This document shows positions 1 to 12,300 of a stretch of 64,000 nucleotides of DNA, in pieces. The stretch comes from Epichloe hybrida (lineage: Eukaryota > Ascomycota > Sordariomycetes > Hypocreales > Clavicipitaceae). The notes under the pieces were generated by a model. That model did not search any database. It was not told the origin of the DNA and saw only the letters and a program-made list of their open reading frames with translations. The stretch covers positions 4,650,001-4,714,000 of the forward strand of contig JAFEKR010000002.1 in NCBI GenBank assembly GCA_019022495.1, read 5' to 3'. Within the stretch, counting starts at the first letter, position 1, and each line of letters starts with the position of its first letter. Both the position numbers and the translations under genes were made by a program.

Positions 1-1638
1 CTTATAAGGGTTTAAGCAATCTCTAGGGTTAGGGAAGGTTGATTTCTAGGGTAGGCTAGTGGGGCTATTAATGTTAAGGTTCTAGGGGTTTGGAAGATTG
101 TAGTCTTTCTTATGATCTTTCCTGTGACTAAAGGGGCATTAAGGTTTAATAAAGTACTTCCTTAAGTAATACTAGGATTAAATATCCTAGGCCTTGCCTA
201 ACAAGGATGCTATAATCTTATAAAGAATTATGTAATTCTCTAATAATATTCTTAGATACTCTTTTAAAGGTATCTTTAGACTAGCCTTTAAAGTCTTCTT
301 AGAATAATTCCTATAGGTTATTATCTCTCTATCCTTAATGCTTACTAAGGTTAATAAATCTTATAATCTAGTTATTAAGCTTAAGCTATGTAGTAGTCTC
401 TAGATCTAGCTTAATAGATTCTTTCTAATTACTAGAGAAGTTATAAGTAAGCTATTAAAGGCATAAGGGTAACTTATACTCTTAGGGTCTTTTAGGGGTA
501 ATAGTTAGAGCCTTGCTATCACTAGTAGCCTTTGCTCTTATGAAAGGTCTAGATTCCTCTGCTATCTTTAACTATAAAAGGAATATTACTAATTTATTAT
601 TTTTACTACTAATTAAGCTCCTGTGTTTGCCTATTACTATTACGAGGTTCTTCTTTCGTATTTCAGGAGCGTTACCACTCTAATAAAATTAGAAGATTAC
701 GAAAATAGGAAAAATAGAAGAAAAAGTAGTAGAAGTAGTAAAAGTAGTAATAAGAATAAATTAATAGAGATAAAGAAAGTAATATAAGTTCTAAAAGTTC
801 CTAGAAAATAATAGGAAAAGTAATAAGGGAATAATAGGAATTACTACTTCCTGTTTTTTATAAAAGGGAGGGAAGGAGGTAATCTCTCTTTCTTGCTAAT
901 AAGTATAGGGTAAATAGCACTAATAATAAAGGGGGTAAAAAATAAGCTGTAGATACTTGTACAAACAGATTAAAGGTCTGTTAGATAAAGGGAATACTTA
1001 TAGAGAAGTTATAGATGTATTAGCTAGCTTAGCTAAGGTTATTTAATGTTAGGTTTGAAATAAATGCCTTGCGGCAATAGATTCAGTTATTTAGTTAGTT
1101 TTCTCGTAATAGATAATAAAATTAATAATTAATAACAATATCCTAGATAGATATAACGAAGTTATATCCCTAAGCCTAAGGGTTAATAGATTAATTCCTT
1201 AGAAGCCTAATAAGCTTACAACTAGGATTCTAGTCTCTTCCTTTAGCACACTTATGTAGTCATGCCTCTCTACTATAATAACTATTATAGCATAACAAGG
1301 GGTAGTAGTAGTAGTATTTGTAGAAATATCTCTTCTTATAATACCTAGCTTATCTATAGTTATGAAGTTAACTACTAATTAGTGTTAGTTGCACTAAGGT
1401 CCTGCGTAGGTAATAAATCCTATATAATTAAAGTTAATAATAGTTAGTTAGCTAGCTAGGAAAGAGAGAGAAGAGAGGGAAAGTCTAGATGCTAGAAAAG
1501 TGGGCGAAATCTGTATGTGGGGCATAAAAGGGGGTGGCGAATTAATGTAGCTAATCATATTACGTGCATCGCGCCGGACCCACAATTGGTCCGGTCTTTG
1601 GCCACGATTAAACCAATGAAGATCCGAAGGAATCAACA
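1..1638 (-). mobile_element. Ty1/copia family C1, 5' part, minus strand (cut by window edge)
   Basis: The reverse complement of this stretch matches the start of the C1 elements at 23230 and 25668: LTR first, then leader and N-terminal gag region. Its 5' LTR ends at 1638 and directly abuts C1 gag sequence in the opposite (plus) orientation, so this copy inserted into another C1 copy. The 5-bp TSD would be CTTTC (1639-1643), but its partner lies left of the window. The gag region is full of TAA/TAG stops from RIP. The rest of the element is outside the window. Confidence 0.85.
1383..1638 (-). repeat. C1 5' LTR (minus strand, 256 bp)
   Basis: Read on the minus strand it starts TGTTGATTCC and ends with CA, like the other C1 LTRs at 23230, 25668, 32160 and 44533. 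It keeps many CA/TG dinucleotides while the adjacent internal region has lost most of them. A 63-residue open frame inside the LTR recurs in other C1 LTRs but is not a recognisable gene. Confidence 0.9.
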
Positions 1639-2579
1639 CTTTCCTTATTATATTAATAAGTAATACTAAATAATACTTCCTTAATTACCTCTTTAGGAAT
1701 AACTATTCCTATAAAGAGATAATTACTTATATCTATTAATACTTTAAGACAAAAAGTAACTAATAATTTAATTACTACTAATAGAGTAGTATAATATTAA
1801 AGAATATAATTAAGAAGAACCCTAATAAAAATAAGCTTAATTACCTTAAGATTATATTATTAACCCTTAAGAAAATCCATAGAGGACTATACCCTGCTAA
1901 AATAGTAAATACTAAGCTCTATAAGTAGGCCTTAAATACTATAGCTAGTGTGCTTAAATATTAGATAGTAAAATATATATACTCCCTAGGCTTTAAAAGT
2001 CTTACTAAAGACCTCTATAAGGTAATTACTATTACGGAATTAAATAAGAGGTTCTCCTAATACCTTTAGTACTAATAAGAAGACCTTCTAGAGGCTATAT
2101 TTACTAATTATTAGTATAGATAGTAATTATCCCCTTATAGTAAAGAAAGCTATTATAAATAAAGCCCTAGGCTAAGCACTAAGCATTACTTTATATATAG
2201 TAAGAGTAATTACTAGTTCTTTAATTACTTTGCTAAAGAATATTAAAAAGAAAAGGACTACTAGTAAGCTAGTAAAATATATTATATACCCCCTTTAGAG
2301 AAAAGATTCTAGGTATTCCTTACCTCCTATAAAGGGTAGGATAATAATAAGCCTAATAAAGGCTTAGGTTAGAATTAGGAATTATGTCTTTTAGCTTACA
2401 TAGAAGCTAAAAATAATAATAATAATATAAAGAAGCTACTATTAATAGTATACCTAAGTATTATATAATTCTTTTACTTTAGATTATAGACTAACTATAA
2501 TGCTACTAATGTTAATATTCTTATAACTATAAATAATTAAGCCTTCTAATATATATTCCTTAGGTAGGAGCTTTATAAG
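1639..2579 (+). mobile_element. C1 copia fragment, plus strand, gag/zinc-knuckle region
   Basis: The sequence is collinear with 27570-28510 of the complete C1 copy. It covers late gag and the region of a copia-type CCHC zinc knuckle whose Cys codons are mutated here. It is bounded left by the minus-strand C1 insertion and right by the gypsy G1 LTR, which starts after ...TTTATAAG. The continuation expected beyond G1 is not found at 21615, where a different copia family follows, so the other half was lost by deletion or rearrangement. Confidence 0.8.
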
Positions 2580-2668
2580 TGTCAGGAGCACGGAGGCCAA
2601 GGGGCCATGGACAGGACAGTCACATAATAGAGCCCTTAGATAAGCCTTGGGTTCCGTGGATGACTAAG
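2580..2668 (+). repeat. G1 5' LTR, first 89 bp
   Basis: The LTR starts TGTCAGGAGCACGGAGG and keeps many CA/TG sites. It is cut by the C2 insertion within CTAAG (2664-2668, duplicated at 14645-14649). Together with 14650-14827 it makes 267 bp, exactly the LTR length of G2 and G4. Confidence 0.9.
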
Positions 2669-2888
2669 TGTCAGGTAGGGGTGTAGATAGGTGATAAAAA
2701 GTGTTTAATTCGATCAATCAGAGGTGCAGACGTCACCCGACTTTTGTACCTAAAGGGTACATAGTGCACTATAGTAATAACTAGTCTACGAAGGTACTTC
2801 TAATATATTCGTCTCCACCAATATCTTATCCTAGTTAATGCGCGACCGTCGCCTATATATCTAATGCTTTAGGGAGCTCTTCCTAACA
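2669..2888 (-). repeat. C2 3' LTR (220 bp)
   Basis: As written on the plus strand it runs TGTCAGGTAGG...CTTCCTAACA; it is the downstream LTR because the element reads on the minus strand. A TGACGTC-like core (bZIP/CRE type) lies in GCAGACGTCACC near 2730-2741 and is kept in the other LTR. Its outer (left) end is the better preserved one. Confidence 0.9.
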
Positions 2889-2899
2889 TACCCCCTATA

Positions 2900-5800
2900 G
2901 CTAAGATATTTATTAAAGCTAATAATCTAAGGCGTAGGAAGAGATTATAAATAATCTCTAGTGTTATAATTAGGTAGGAATCTCCCTTAAGCTAATTCTA
3001 TAGTAGAAATCCCTATATATTTAACCTAATAGAGGCTTTATAAAGCTATCTATAAGCATCTTAGAAGTCTTTATTTAATTTACCTTAATATTACCTATTG
3101 CATATTACTCTTAAATCCATATTTAATTTATATTAAGGTGCTTAAGGCTAGTTTAAAGCCTTCCTTTTACATGCTTAGTAATCCGGATTGTCTGTTTGTT
3201 ATTACACTAGATAATTAAGAGCAGCGGCACGCGTATGTTAATATCACAAAGCAGCTTACTAAGAGAAATACACTCTTTTACACTATAATTTAGGGTAAAG
3301 AGCTCTGCTTCTATGCTTAAAGTTATTATGTGATATTACCTCCTAGACTTCTAATTAATTATAGCGCTATATATAATAAAAACATAGCCTTATGTTAACT
3401 TCTAAGTCTTAGGATTATTACTAAGTGAAGCATCTATACTAGAAAACAACGTATTAAAGCTATCCGCGCCTAAATATTACAAATAGAGCTTCTTCGTGTT
3501 CTAAGCGTATAATAGAGCACCTTATACTAGCTTAATATGCTTTACTAACGGATTTATTATAAAAGAGGCTAGCTTTAAAGCTATAAACACTGTATTAGGT
3601 CTTCCAATAATACAAAGGTACACTAAAGAGCCTATAATTACTCTATAGTAGCTAATTTCTTTGTCTAAAGCTTCGTTATTATTTAGGTAGATTATAGCTA
3701 TTAGAAGAGGAGCTATAATTAAGCTCTTTAACTCGTTATTAATAATATTAGGAATGAACTTCTAAGCAATCTTTTAAATATATAATTCCTATAATAATTA
3801 CATCTCTTTAGTTTCGTGGTTTCTAATGATTTTAATGCTTAGGAACCACTTTAATTTGCCTTAGTCCTTAACATCTAGGCCGTTCATTAATTACTTATAT
3901 AATTCTTTGAATTCTACTTTAGATCCATTAGGGTAAAGCACTATAATATTATTTACATAGAAAAACAGGATAAAATCATCCTTTATGAAGATATATAGGT
4001 CTTCTTTCCCTTAGATAAAGCTAAGCTCTAAAAGGAATCTCTTTAAATAAAGAAACCATTATTAGGGAGCTTCCTATAGCCTATATAATACTCTAATTAT
4101 CTTCTAGAGATAACCTTTCGCGTTTATACCCTCTAGGGGCTTATAGAAGACAGGTTCTTTAAGTTCTATGTGTAGGAAGGCATTCCGAACATTATATTAT
4201 TAAGTATTAAGATTATTAGTGTAGTAAACTATAAGTAGCATTTGTAAAGATTAAGAAGTAAGCATTATAGCGTAGTTATTAAGGTTATCCTTTAGTTATT
4301 AATTACCTTATACTACTATTTAAGCCTTAAACTCTATAACTATACCCTTTTTATTAGTTTTATATTTAAAAACCTAGCTAAGGTTAATAATTTCCTTATA
4401 CTTATTAGGATTAATTAGTTCCTTAGGTATATCCTTCTAGTAGTTTAAGGATAGAAGCTTTAAAAGCTCCTTTATAATTACTTCCTTCTAGTAGTTATAA
4501 TATAGTAATGCTATTGCCTAGTAATAATAGGCAGGTTCTAGAGGCATATCTTTAATACATAAATTATACTAAGTTCCTTAGAATACTATAGAGAAAGTAG
4601 AAGAAAACTATACCTACCTAGCTTTCCTTAAATCCTTTTATTAATATTTTCTAGTTATAATATTATTTAGATTAATATTATTATTGTAGGGACTATGATT
4701 CTCCACGGTCTTACTACTCTTAGTAGTAATTTCGCTAGTCTCCGTAGTAATCTCCATGTGTTTAGCTATTGTATTACTTATAAATTCATTAATCTTATAA
4801 AATAGCGTATTATTACCTTATGCCTAAAGCTCTATGTTCTCTATAGTAACCAGTGCCTTATAAGAAGAGTTAGGAGAGGTTAAGAGAGCACTAATATAGC
4901 CGCTTTCTTGCCCTAATATATAAGGTAAAGTTTCTACTTTAAACTAATTATTTTCTTACTTTATAACTAAGGGCTAAAAGTTATAATTCTCCTCTTCTAG
5001 GTCTATTCCTATAAGGTCTTAACTAATTTCTTTATTAAGGTCTTTAGCTTTAAGCTCTTTAAGTAGCGCAATCATTAATATCTTCTTTTTCTAGGCTAAT
5101 TCAATCTTTTCTTCTAGTTTAAAGAATAAGGCCTTATTAAACTATACATATGCTAATATAATAACCTTATAATTACGAAGGGTTAGAACCTAGATAATAT
5201 ACTAAGATTTACCCTTATAACCTATAAGGTATCTAATGTAAGCTTTCTGCTCTAACTAAGGGATTGCGTTATTTGATTTAATATGCTCTAGAGCTTTTGT
5301 TATTATTAGAAATGCTTTACATCTATAGGCTTACAAATACGAAATTAAGGGCTTTTAGATCTCTAATATCTATGAATAGGTAGGGATAGTTTTCCTAGCC
5401 TAATTTCACTAAAGTTTATATAGTGTAATTTATTTCCTATAATGCTTAAAAGGCGTTTGATTTAATAAATAAACCGCTATATTAAAGATCTTATTATTAA
5501 GTTCTAATAGGAATCTAGCCTCTAGACTTAACGTATAGGCTTTTTGCTTAATTACGCCCCTAGATCTCTTTGCCTTACTATTTTAACTAGGTATTAAGGG
5601 AGCTAAATTATAGACTATAATGCCTGTGAGGGCTATCTTATCCTTTATATTCTTCGTAAAGAGGGCCTTTTTAATATTACTATGTAAAAATTACAGCTAA
5701 ACCCTAAATTAAGTGCTTAGAAACGCCGCTATTATATAGAAGCTATTATAAATCCTATCCTTTAATTTAAACAAGTAGAAGAATTATATTAAGGTTATAA

Positions 5801-7726
5801 GGTATGTAAAAACACACTAATACCTATTACTATTCTAATAAGGAGAGTTATAGTACTCTAGATTAACTAAAAGCCTGTAACCTAGTCCTTAAGGAAGTCC
5901 TTTAGGTATAACCTATGATCTCTAGCGCTTAGCTTTGCCTATAGTATAGATCTTATACTCTATAAGCTTGGGTCCTATTAACTTAACACTTAAAGTTGTG
6001 TTTGTAAGCTTTATAAAAGCCCTTTTGCCTAGATAACCACTTCTATAATACTAGAGATTTACATCTTCTCTTATAGGTGGCCTAGGAGCTCTGCTTAATA
6101 TAGCATTAGCCTCTTTTAGGTCTTCTAATAGCCTTAAAAGCATATAAAGCTTATTAATATTATATACCCTAGCTATAGGCTAGTTTTCTCTGTAAAGAAA
6201 TCCCTTCTTTTAATTCTAGAAGATGCTTGCTTTTATTATAATTATTACTAATACTAGATTAACGTGGAATTTAGTAATAAACAAAGCTAACTCTAATATA
6301 ATAGTTCTTACTCTTTATAATATAGAATCTATAACGGATATGCTTACAAGCCCTTAACCTAAAGCCACATAGATTATGCCACTAGCCTTAACCTTTGTTG
6401 TTACATCCTTATTGAATTTAAATTATTTAAACTATTAGATATTATTAAAGATATAAACATTTACTCTAAAGTTATAAAGGACTATATTCCTTCTTAATTC
6501 TAAGTTATTCCTAGTGTTTAATAAATTCGCGCTTTTCTTTAATAATTCCGCGCGCTTAAAGCATATAAATAATAATATATTAGCTAACTTTTCACCTAGA
6601 GTAATAGCTACTAAGTTATTTATAAGGTTCTATAAAGGCATAATAATCTTATTACCCTTCTTCTCTAGCTTCTAATTTATAGCCTTTGATTTCTCCTATA
6701 GGTTAGCCTTAAGAGACTTCTTAATATTCTCTTTAGAGTTCTTCCTAACTTCCTAGTTCTTTAAAGCAGCTTCTAGCTTATAAAGAGCCTTAAATAAATT
6801 ATAGAATTCCTACCACTTTAAGGTATCCTTTATGTTATAATTTGTATATCTAGGGCACTTAGGCCTCTCTAGCTTTATTAAATTATTTAATCTATTGCTT
6901 ATAAGAGCATTAGTAGTCTTTAGTTCCTTTAGCAGGGCCTTATAGTCCTTTTTAAACTTAGTAATAGCTTTATTTAAGCTTGTTTTTATCCCTTTGTTAA
7001 GTAAGTTATTCTATTTCTTCTAAAATAACTTATATTTGCTTTAAAGAGGCGTAATAAACTTATATAGCATTATCTCTTTAGTCTATTAGGTCCCTAGGTC
7101 TAGATAATTTCTCTAAAGTACTTTAATTATTATAGCCTACTTATACTAATTATAGGTACCTTTAGCTTATAAATAATTATTTAAACGGTTCTCTATAAGG
7201 ATTAGTATTTTCTTTATATTTAGCTTATATTACTCGTAAAGAAGTAAAAGTATTCTCTAGATATAATATTAAATAAACTCCTTCTCCTTAGCCTTAGTGT
7301 TAAAGTTAAGGGAATCTTAAATATTCCTTAAAAGGGTCTTATAAATATATTCCCTAATCTTTAGTATTTATTTAGCTAGATTATAATACTTTATAAGCTT
7401 AAATTAAAGCTTCTTGTATTTAAAATTAAAGCAATCCTTTATATCTTTATATACTAGCTTCTAATTCTTAAGAGTATTAGGGTTATTCTTTATAATCTCT
7501 AGTCTCTTACCCCTCTGTGGGTACGTAGGTATTATAAGTTCTTTAAGTAATTTAACCTTATTTAGGTTAATATACTCCTAGACCCTATAAGATTTCGCGT
7601 AATTCTTAATCTACACAAACCACTTAATCTAGTCCTTCTCTAATAATAACACTATATTTAAAGTTTCTTTAAACATATTAAAGGGGAACATACTATATAA
7701 GGGAAGCGTAGGATATATTAATTAAC
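2900..7726 (-). pseudogene. C2 copia gag-pol relic (gag, PR, IN, RT, RNase H)
   Basis: This is a RIP-broken copia polyprotein read right to left. A long Lys/Leu-rich gag lies at about 7700-6500. A protease region follows near 6470-6360, then GAG-pre-integrase and integrase at about 5900-5180, closing with the copia hallmark G-Y-x-G-K-S near 5205-5235. The RT spans about 4480-3850, with the active-site box reading YVNNIIV near 3945-3965 where copia elements have YVDD. Copia RNase H occupies about 3650-2950 and keeps blocks like S-S-x-D-A-S and E-A-E-L. The gag start lies beyond the LINE, between 14312 and 14424. Stops are mostly TAA/TAG at Gln or Trp positions, so no functional product is expected. 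Confidence 0.85.
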
Positions 7727-8307
7727 TATTAATTAATATATATATTATTTACGCTAGCTAGCTCTATAGATGGCTATTACTAGTACTCCTACTACTAAGT
7801 TAAAAGGGAAAACCCTATACTAGGAAGAAAAACCCCCTTGCGTCTGTGTATAGGCTAGCGCCAGCCCTGTGATAGGTCTACGCCGCTTAGTGTGTTTCCT
7901 ATCGTAGGTGTTTGTTACTAGCTTACGCTAGCCTTATCCTATTAAAAAGAAAAAAGAAAGGAAAAATATGTGGAATAAGCCCCTTCTAGTCCTATTCTAG
8001 TGCAATAACATATCTATTCCAAGTCTCTCTGCTTTAGGCTAGGGTAGAGTGAATCCGGATTTGTAGCGTTAATTTACTTCTTGTTTACTTTTACGCTAAC
8101 TCTTCCGTGGCCCCACTTTTTAGCTATCTCTAGCCCGCCTCTGCCTCGTATATCTAGTAAAGTCTAAGCACCTAGTTTTATTTAATTAGTATAGGGGGAG
8201 GGTAGTTATAGCCCTGGACTAGTACGGTCCTAGGATAAGATCGCTTGTGTGTCATTAGATTCGTTAATTACATTGTGCTTTGTTTTTAAGCAAGTTATCT
8301 AAATTAT

Positions 8308-8335
8308 CCCCCCCCCCCCTCCGTAGGTATAAAAG
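8308..8335 (+). promoter_or_regulatory. Promoter-like C tract and TATA box of the LINE-carried module
   Basis: A run of 12 C (8308-8319) is followed by TATAAAAG at 8328-8335. A second C run and a long pyrimidine-rich stretch (about 8340-8415) come next, then an ATG at 8491. TATA box plus CT-rich tract plus ATG is typical of fungal gene starts. The arrangement is conserved in LINE copy 2 (TATAAAA at 45614-45620). It points away from the LINE's own genes. Function is inferred from motif and position only. Confidence 0.45.
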
Positions 8336-8490
8336 AGAGCTCTCCCCCCCCTAGGGTCCTAGTCTCTTTCTTCTCTTTATATTAAACTTCCTATAGGTTC
8401 TTCTTTTCTTTCTAGCTATTTAAGGCTGCCCTGGGCTAGGGTTAGGTTGTTTGCTAATGTTTGCTACAGATTTAGAATAAATCTAGCACA

Positions 8491-9388
8491 ATGGCGCCAG
8501 AAGCTATAAGTACTCTAGTGTCGCTGCTTATCCAGCTCTAATCCGCCTAGGAATCCCGCGAGTACAAGGACTTCCTAAGGAAGTCCATAACCAAGAAGCA
8601 ATACGCGCAGGTAATGGAAAAGGGTCTGTCTGTAAGTCATGTTTACCTCTGTTCCAGGCCTAGTCCGCTGCTAATTCGCCTTAGCTTAGTGTACTAAGAG
8701 AAGTCTAATGCGTGTCCTATGAGTCTTGTTCAATTTAGGACCTCAGGCATCAGTGCTATCTTATTATTAGTAGGTCTGCCTTACTCCGGCTTAGTAACAG
8801 GGCTAACTCGCTAGATAGGGGCGGCCACTAACGCGTGTTTCAACTATTAGGTTCGGAACTATTAATACTACTAGGTAACAATTACCTCTATTCCAGCTTG
8901 GTTCCATGTCTAATCTGCTATGTAGCTAAATATATCTAGTAACCAGAATAAGCACTAGTGGTTAGTTAAGACCCAGGCTTCTATAGCTAATAGGGGTGAG
9001 GTAAGTCTGCTCTAGCCTGGTGGCGGGTCTGTTCCAGCTCTAACGTCCTCCTTAATAGACTCCAGAAGGCTTCTAGGACTAGGTTAAGAAGCTCTACGCT
9101 AGCAATTAGGCAAAGAAGAAACAAAGCGCCTTAGCGGCGGGCCTAGACTAGGCTAGTTCCTCTAAGGAACAGTATACTAAGCTTATCTTTTAGCTCACAC
9201 GCCTCAACACGCGCGCAGCAGAGACAAACCATCTCCTGCTCGCTATTATCCCTGCGAAGAGTCACAACTAGGTAGCTATAGGTACAACCCCCCTCCTAGA
9301 GGAGAAATAAGGTAGTGGCTTAATTTTAGTTCGGAGTAGGGGCGGCGGCGGGCTAGTAGGACTTATAATACCCAGAGTTTATAGTTAA
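8491..9388 (+). pseudogene. Gene-like module antisense in the LINE 3' part (unknown product)
   Basis: A plus-strand ATG (8491, context CACAATGG) begins 47 codons (M-A-P-E-A-I-S...), broken only by one TAA and one TAG. Three segments look like short fungal introns: 8632-8684 (GTAAGT...TTAG), 8875-8925 (GTAACA...GTAG) and 9001-9058 (GTAAGT...ATAG). Each has an internal TTCCAG and a CTAAT or CTAAC branch-like site 8-20 bases before the acceptor. Removing all three gives one frame whose stops are all RIP-type. Another solution removes only the third and runs to a TAA at 9386-9388, so exon structure is uncertain. I recognise no domain. The module meets the 3' end of LINE ORF2 tail to tail and is present in both LINE copies, so it travels with the element. 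Confidence 0.45.
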
Positions 9389-9399
9389 AATTAATCCAA

Positions 9400-12300
9400 T
9401 AATAGTTCCAGACCTAAATGTTCTCTATTGTGATTGTGAATTGTGAAATTAGTCCCTCCCCTAGCCTACCTCCATGCCTATACTATCCATTCCGTCCCCT
9501 ATGCTAGATTTATAATTAGGAGGTTTTCTATCTATTAACGAAGTTAGCCCAGGTCCAGAGGTATTCCGAGCCATCTTATAGCTAGCTCCTATGCTAATAA
9601 GTAATATTAGAGTCATCTTGTGCCAAGGAACCATTTGGCCAAATATTTTGCTTTTCAAGGTTCGTTCAGGGCTAGCCTCGCCTCCCGTGCGTTAGCGGGC
9701 CATCGCTGCCGAGGTCGCCTGTGGTTGTATTTGCTATAATTAACTAGTACGTGGTATTAGTCTTTTACAGCTCAACCGCAGCTACATAGGGGCAAAACCA
9801 CCCCAGGAACCTTTCTTCAGAATAGGAACTTATTCAGGCCTATCTTTCCTATGCGTAGTTAGATAATTATCAAAGAGACATGCTTGTCTATGTTAGTGTG
9901 GAATTCCTAGATTTCCTTTAGGTTATAGGAGGGTGGTCGGTCTTTAGTCAGTTCTCTAACGCATCTACCCTAGGCCAGCCTCTCCTTATTATGCTAGTCC
10001 TCCTAATATTTCTTCTATTCCTCATCCATATCCGCGTCTAGCTTATTATTAACAGGTAGGGGTCTTCTCCTGCGGTGTAGTACCGTCGCAACCGAGTTAG
10101 CTACAGCTTAGATTATCCTTGCCATCCCGCTATTAACAATTCTGTCTTCAAACCTCTGCTTTATCTTATTCAGGTAAAGGTCAAGGGGGGGGACGTAAGT
10201 CTTAACCTCTAGTTATACAATAGGTATAGCCTTAAACGCCCCTACGACAATCCGGAGGCAGGCTAATTAATCTGCCATAAAGCTTTTTACCACTCCTCTT
10301 AGCTTTCCTCCCTTCTTAGTAAGGGTGTAGTAGGCGCTCGCTCTATAGGCAAGAACAGGCCAGACTACCTACGTATATAAAAGTCTAGCATCTCTAAAGC
10401 TACATCCCCAGGCTAATACCACTAGCTTAGAGAGTGCAAGCTGCTGCCAGGCTAGCTTACCCTTAAGGATATTTCTATAGGCGCTCTAGTTAAGTTTTCT
10501 ATCGACCCACACTCCTAGGAATCTACATAATTCCATAGGCGCTATCTCCTCTACTCCAAGTCAGACTCTAGCCTAGGGAGGTCTATGGGACCTACTAAAG
10601 TACATAAGTTTGGTTTTAGCTAGGTTAAACTTAACTCCCACTTGCTTTACCTATTCCTCGTAAATCTTCTATGCAGCCTCTAGTCTCCTCCAGGTCTATA
10701 CCATGTTCTTACCAAAGGCTACTATATTTATGTCATCCGCGAATCCTATAGCCACTATGCCTAGAACAGCCCAGAGGCAGATATAGAGCTCTGCTAAGTA
10801 GAGTAGGAAAAGGATTAGGAAGAGGGGTAAACCCTATGGGGTACTGGCCTTAATTACAAATAGTCTAGAGAGTCCTCTATTAAAGCTAAGCTAGCTCATT
10901 CTATCCGCAAGGAAGCTTCGTATCACTGCTATTAGCCATCGCGGGACTCCTATCTTTATAAGCAGGTATATTAGGTATAGGTAGCTAACTCCGTTAAACG
11001 CTAAAGATATATCCATTTGCGCTAGCAAGGCAATACCACCCTTACCCCAGGCCTCCCTGACGCATTTAATAAGGACTCTTATTACGGTTTCTATCAATCT
11101 ATTCATCCTATTGCCCATCTAGAGTTTAGGGAGTAGCCCCTCCACCTTAGCAAAGGCTATGAGTCGCTTTGCTATCGCCGCTTCTATAATCTTTCCCACT
11201 ATATTAAGTAGCGAGATCAGTCTCCATACGTTAGCTCTCCTCATTTCCTTAGTGGTTTTGCTAGGTTTCCTAATTACCACTACCCTTATAGTTCAGAAGC
11301 AGGCTAGGAAGTATTCTATTTCTAGGACTGCATTCAGGAGCCTAGCTATAGCATCTTTAGCTAGGTTGTCGTAGGCTTTAATAAGGCCTACTAGGAGTTC
11401 GTCGTCCCCCGGTGCCTTCTAACTAGCCATGTTTGCTAGGATGTTATTAATCTCCTCTCGCCCGAATCGTTCTTCGTCTAGTAACAGTGTGTTTTCTAGC
11501 TCTAGGAAGGAGAGGTCTGGTATGTATAAGAGGTCCGCCATTAGCTCAGGGAAGAATCTTTATGCTAGTACGCTAGCCTTATTATCATGTGTGGTAGCCA
11601 GGTTAGGGTCGTTTTTACTTCTTTCTAGCTTAGGGAGTCTAGGGAGCTCCGGGGGGGCCTAGCTTTAAAGCCAGGCCTACCTCTTAAGCCTCCAGACCCC
11701 TCTGTCTTTTTCCCATGTATTAGCCTTTTATAATACGTCTCTCTATACGTTTCTTTTCTCTTCCCTTATAACGCGTTCTTAGTCCTTATCCGCCTTAGTA
11801 TAGGCTTACTAGTTTACATTAGTCCTCCGGCGTCTCTATTATCTCTTAGCTTGCCTTGCTTTACTAACTAACTCTTAGGCTTTCCTTAACTACTATGCCT
11901 CTAGGCTAGGGAGTCCCTAGGCCTTCTTTAGGACTACCTTATCTACAATCTATTATAGGCTTATGATAAGCCATATTATGTAGTTATCTATTCCCTCTTT
12001 ATCGCACGGGTCTAGCGCGTTCTTAGGCCAGAGTCTAATCGCAGCCTCCGCCTTTGCATATAGTCGGTTTATAGCTCCCTATATATGTCTAAGGACCTAG
12101 GGGACGGCTTCCTGCTATTTGTTAAAGATGCTAATTAATTACAGGATATAGTTAGATCCGGGGATGTCTTCGGCGCCTTTATAGTAAACTCTAATGTCTA
12201 GCATAGCCTATGCCAGATTAATAGTGCTATCTCTATTGTCTTTATGTTGTCTTATAGGCTTGCCCTAGGGTGTGACAAGTCTAAGCCTCCACCGGTCCGT

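Noticed and set aside
1448..1639. 63- to 86-codon frames recurring in C1 LTRs (1448-1639 minus, 23229-23420 plus, 25597-25857 plus)
   Set aside because: They lie inside LTRs, begin at or near the LTR edge and are kept only because LTRs are conserved repeats with little RIP. There is no domain and no independent coding evidence.
11159..11662. Plus-strand open frames at 11159-11374 and 11429-11662
   Set aside because: They are antisense to the LINE RT region. RIP makes stops on both strands, and these frames are chance openings in the less mutated copy.
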